Source: an uncultured Flavobacteriales bacterium
GTDB lineage: Bacteria > Bacteroidota > Bacteroidia > Flavobacteriales > Flavobacteriaceae
Direction: 5' to 3'
Assembly: GCA_913009535.1 (NCBI GenBank)
Contig: CAJVXR010000067.1
Coordinates: forward strand, 1-8,115
DNA: 8,115 bases
In this document: positions 6,206 through 8,115 of the stretch, piece after piece
Position numbering within the stretch: position 1 is the stretch's first letter
How the letters are laid out: each line of letters opens with the position of its first letter
The notes under the pieces: model-generated
What the model was told of the DNA's origin: nothing
The model's database searches: none
What the model saw: only the letters and a program-made list of their open reading frames with translations
Position numbers and translations under genes: made by a program

Positions 6206-8115
6206 ATGAAAAAAATTACTCAAAATTTAATGGTTGCTTTGACTATTTTTAGTTCAATGGCAATCGTTTCTCAAACTGAGGTTAAAGAGTCTACAGACGA
6301 TTTAACTCTTACAGAATTAGAAGAAGTTGTACTTATGGGAAGTGGGGTTATTGACCTTGCTGCTGATAGAGTTACACCGGTAGCTGTTTCTACAATCAAA
6401 GGAAGTGAAATCCAAAAAAAGATTGGAGCTCAGGATATCACAATGACACTTGTTAATACCCCATCTGTTTATGTTGCGGGTCAAGCTGGTGGTTATGGTG
6501 ATTCGAGAATTGCTGTTCGTGGATTTGAACAAGATAATACTGCTTACATGTTAAATGGTCAACCAATCAATGGAATGGAAGACGGTAAGATGTACTGGTC
6601 AAACTGGTCAGGAATGAATGACGTTGCTAGCACAGTAGAAATTCAAAGGGGTCTTGGGGCTTCTAAACTAGCTATATCATCAGTTGGTGGTACAGTCAAC
6701 TTTGTAATGAATTCTAACAATGTTAGAGAAGGTGGATTTGTTTACGCTGGAGTTGCTAATGATGACTATTTAAAAACTACATATTCTTACAATACTGGCA
6801 AGTCTGATGATGGATGGGCTACAAGTTTCCTTTTAACTCATTGGCAAGGAGATGGATATAATGAAGGTTCTTTTGGTCAAGGTCAAACTTATTTCTTTTC
6901 TGTAGGAAAAGAAATAAACGAAAAGCACAGTGTTAATTTTCTTTTAACTGGTGCGCCACAATGGCATGATCAAAACTTTTCAAAAAGTATTTCAACTTAT
7001 TTGGAAAAAGGAAGAAAATATAATAACAACTGGGGTATGTACGGAGATCAGTATTTAACTGAAAGAAGAAACTTTTATCACAAACCTGTTATGAATCTTA
7101 ACTGGGATTATAAAATTAGTGATGACTCAAGTCTATCTACTGTGTTTTATGTATCAACAGGTAATGGAGGTGGTACTGGAGGAAGAGGATCTCGTCCAAG
7201 AACTGAAGATGGTTATGTTGATTACGATGCGATATACGCATACAACTTAGGTACATCTGGAGCTGGAGGAAACTATGCTGCTGAAGGTGGTTACATCACC
7301 CGTGCATCTATGAACATGCACAACTGGGTTGGTTTAGTATCTAACTTTGAAAAACAATTAAATGAGAATTTATCCCTTAATGTAGGGGTTGATTTTAGAA
7401 CTTACTACGGAGAGCATTTTAGAATTGTAGAAAACTTTCATGGATTAACTTCATGGCAAGAAAATATGAGATTGAGAGATCCCAATAACAATCACCAAAC
7501 TTACGGTAATTATGGAGAGTTTAAAACGGTTATAGCTACAGAAGATATGTCAGCAAACCCTTGGACTGCTTTAACTGCTAGCTTTGATGAGGATCAAAAA
7601 ATAGCATATAGTAATGATGAAAGAATTACTTACGGAGGTTTATTTTCTCAATTAGAATACTCTACTGATAAAATGTCAGCTTTCTTTCAAGGAGCAGTTT
7701 CACAACAGTCTCATCAAAGATTTGACAACTATCAATATGCAGATCAAACTTTAATTGATGGAACTTCATCCCAAGGAACGGGAGCACTTCCAGCAGGGAC
7801 TGTTGATGGTGTAGATTCTGAAAAAGTAAATAATGTAGGTTATAATGTAAAAGCAGGTGCTGGATTTAATGTAGGAGATAATTCTAAAGTATTTTTTAAT
7901 ACTGGAATGTACTCGCGTCAGCCGTACCATGACAATATTTATTTAAATTATACAAACCAAGTTAATCCATTAACTGAAAATGAAAAGATTTTTGGTCTTG
8001 AGGCAGGATATTCTTATTCTACTCCAAATTTTTCAGCTAATGTAAATGCGTACAGGACTTCTTGGAAAGATAGAGTTGTTACTTCTTCATATGTAGATAA
8101 TGATGTAGTATTTTT
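6206..8115 (+). CDS. TonB-dependent outer-membrane receptor, 3'-truncated by the window edge
   Basis: This is an outer-membrane gated channel that imports a ligand (iron complex, vitamin, sugar or other compound) using energy passed on by TonB-ExbB-ExbD. I translated the frame from ATG 6206 to the window end: 636 codons with no stop. A signal peptide covers residues 1-22 with likely cleavage at S22/Q23. A TonB-box-like segment (LEEVVLMG, 38-45) follows, then the plug domain (about 56-168) with TPVAVSTI, IAVRGFEQDN, MLNGQPIN and VEIQRGLGASKLAISSVGGTV motifs. The barrel begins near 170; TGAPQWHDQ (248-256) and RQPYHDNIYLN later in the barrel are, as I recall, typical of a common flavobacterial receptor type. 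A Gly-rich stretch at 319-329 is probably in an external loop. No CarboxypepD_reg-like domain precedes the plug. The ligand cannot be told from sequence. It has its own likely promoter, 148 nt after pgi. The remaining barrel lies outside the window. Confidence 0.95.
   Translation, partial: MKKITQNLMVALTIFSSMAIVSQTEVKESTDDLTLTELEEVVLMGSGVIDLAADRVTPVAVSTIKGSEIQKKIGAQDITMTLVNTPSVYVAGQAGGYGDSRIAVRGFEQDNTAYMLNGQPINGMEDGKMYWSNWSGMNDVASTVEIQRGLGASKLAISSVGGTVNFVMNSNNVREGGFVYAGVANDDYLKTTYSYNTGKSDDGWATSFLLTHWQGDGYNEGSFGQGQTYFFSVGKEINEKHSVNFLLTGAPQWHDQNFSKSISTYLEKGRKYNNNWGMYGDQYLTERRNFYHKPVMNLNWDYKISDDSSLSTVFYVSTGNGGGTGGRGSRPRTEDGYVDYDAIYAYNLGTSGAGGNYAAEGGYITRASMNMHNWVGLVSNFEKQLNENLSLNVGVDFRTYYGEHFRIVENFHGLTSWQENMRLRDPNNNHQTYGNYGEFKTVIATEDMSANPWTALTASFDEDQKIAYSNDERITYGGLFSQLEYSTDKMSAFFQGAVSQQSHQRFDNYQYADQTLIDGTSSQGTGALPAGTVDGVDSEKVNNVGYNVKAGAGFNVGDNSKVFFNTGMYSRQPYHDNIYLNYTNQVNPLTENEKIFGLEAGYSYSTPNFSANVNAYRTSWKDRVVTSSYVDNDVVF

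Noticed and set aside
6317..6532. 71-codon open frame on the minus strand inside the receptor gene
   Set aside because: It is antisense to the conserved plug domain and rich in Ser, Asn and Thr of no clear pattern; shadow of the receptor gene.
6206..8115. SusC-type polysaccharide receptor or part of a polysaccharide utilisation locus
   Set aside because: No CarboxypepD_reg-like domain, no SusD and no carbohydrate-active enzyme are visible; the general TonB-dependent receptor call is safer.

Overview
The window is an ordinary chromosomal segment of a low-GC (about 30% G+C by eye) member of the Bacteroidota, most likely class Flavobacteriia. The evidence is the AT-rich coding style, short gaps between genes, secretion signals cut just before Gln, a DUF3108 protein, a Bacteroidota-type M23 lipoprotein, and a TonB-dependent receptor of a type common in flavobacteria. 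A streamlined marine flavobacterium would fit, but this is inference and no species can be named.

Positions 1-6057 hold five genes on the + strand, packed like one transcription unit: the 3' part of uvrC (nucleotide excision repair), a secreted DUF3108 protein of unknown role, a tryptophan 2,3-dioxygenase (kynA), an M23-family lipoprotein (peptidoglycan endopeptidase), and glucose-6-phosphate isomerase (pgi). The gaps are 32 nt, 2 nt, an 8-nt overlap and 10 nt. I see no internal terminator. The promoter must lie before the window, because uvrC is already open at base 1 and lacks roughly its first 110 residues. The genes do not form one pathway: they cover DNA repair, tryptophan breakdown, cell-wall remodelling and central sugar metabolism. 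The shared theme is co-transcription rather than a common biochemical function.

Positions 6058-6205 are the only real intergenic region. It holds a short AT-rich hairpin followed at a distance by a run of nine T (possible terminator), a 15-nt direct repeat shared with the end of pgi, a candidate Bacteroidota-type promoter, and two small palindromes in the predicted leader.

Positions 6206-8115 hold the first 636 codons of a TonB-dependent outer-membrane receptor that runs off the window end. It has a signal peptide, a TonB-box-like segment, a complete plug domain and the first part of the beta-barrel.

I found no RNA gene, insertion sequence, CRISPR array, phage gene or defence system, and no convincing undescribed system. 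The points most worth a second look are the Cys in place of the last zinc-binding His in the M23 enzyme, the four-Cys iron-sulfur motif in UvrC, the placement of a lone tryptophan dioxygenase among envelope genes, and the control region of the receptor gene.
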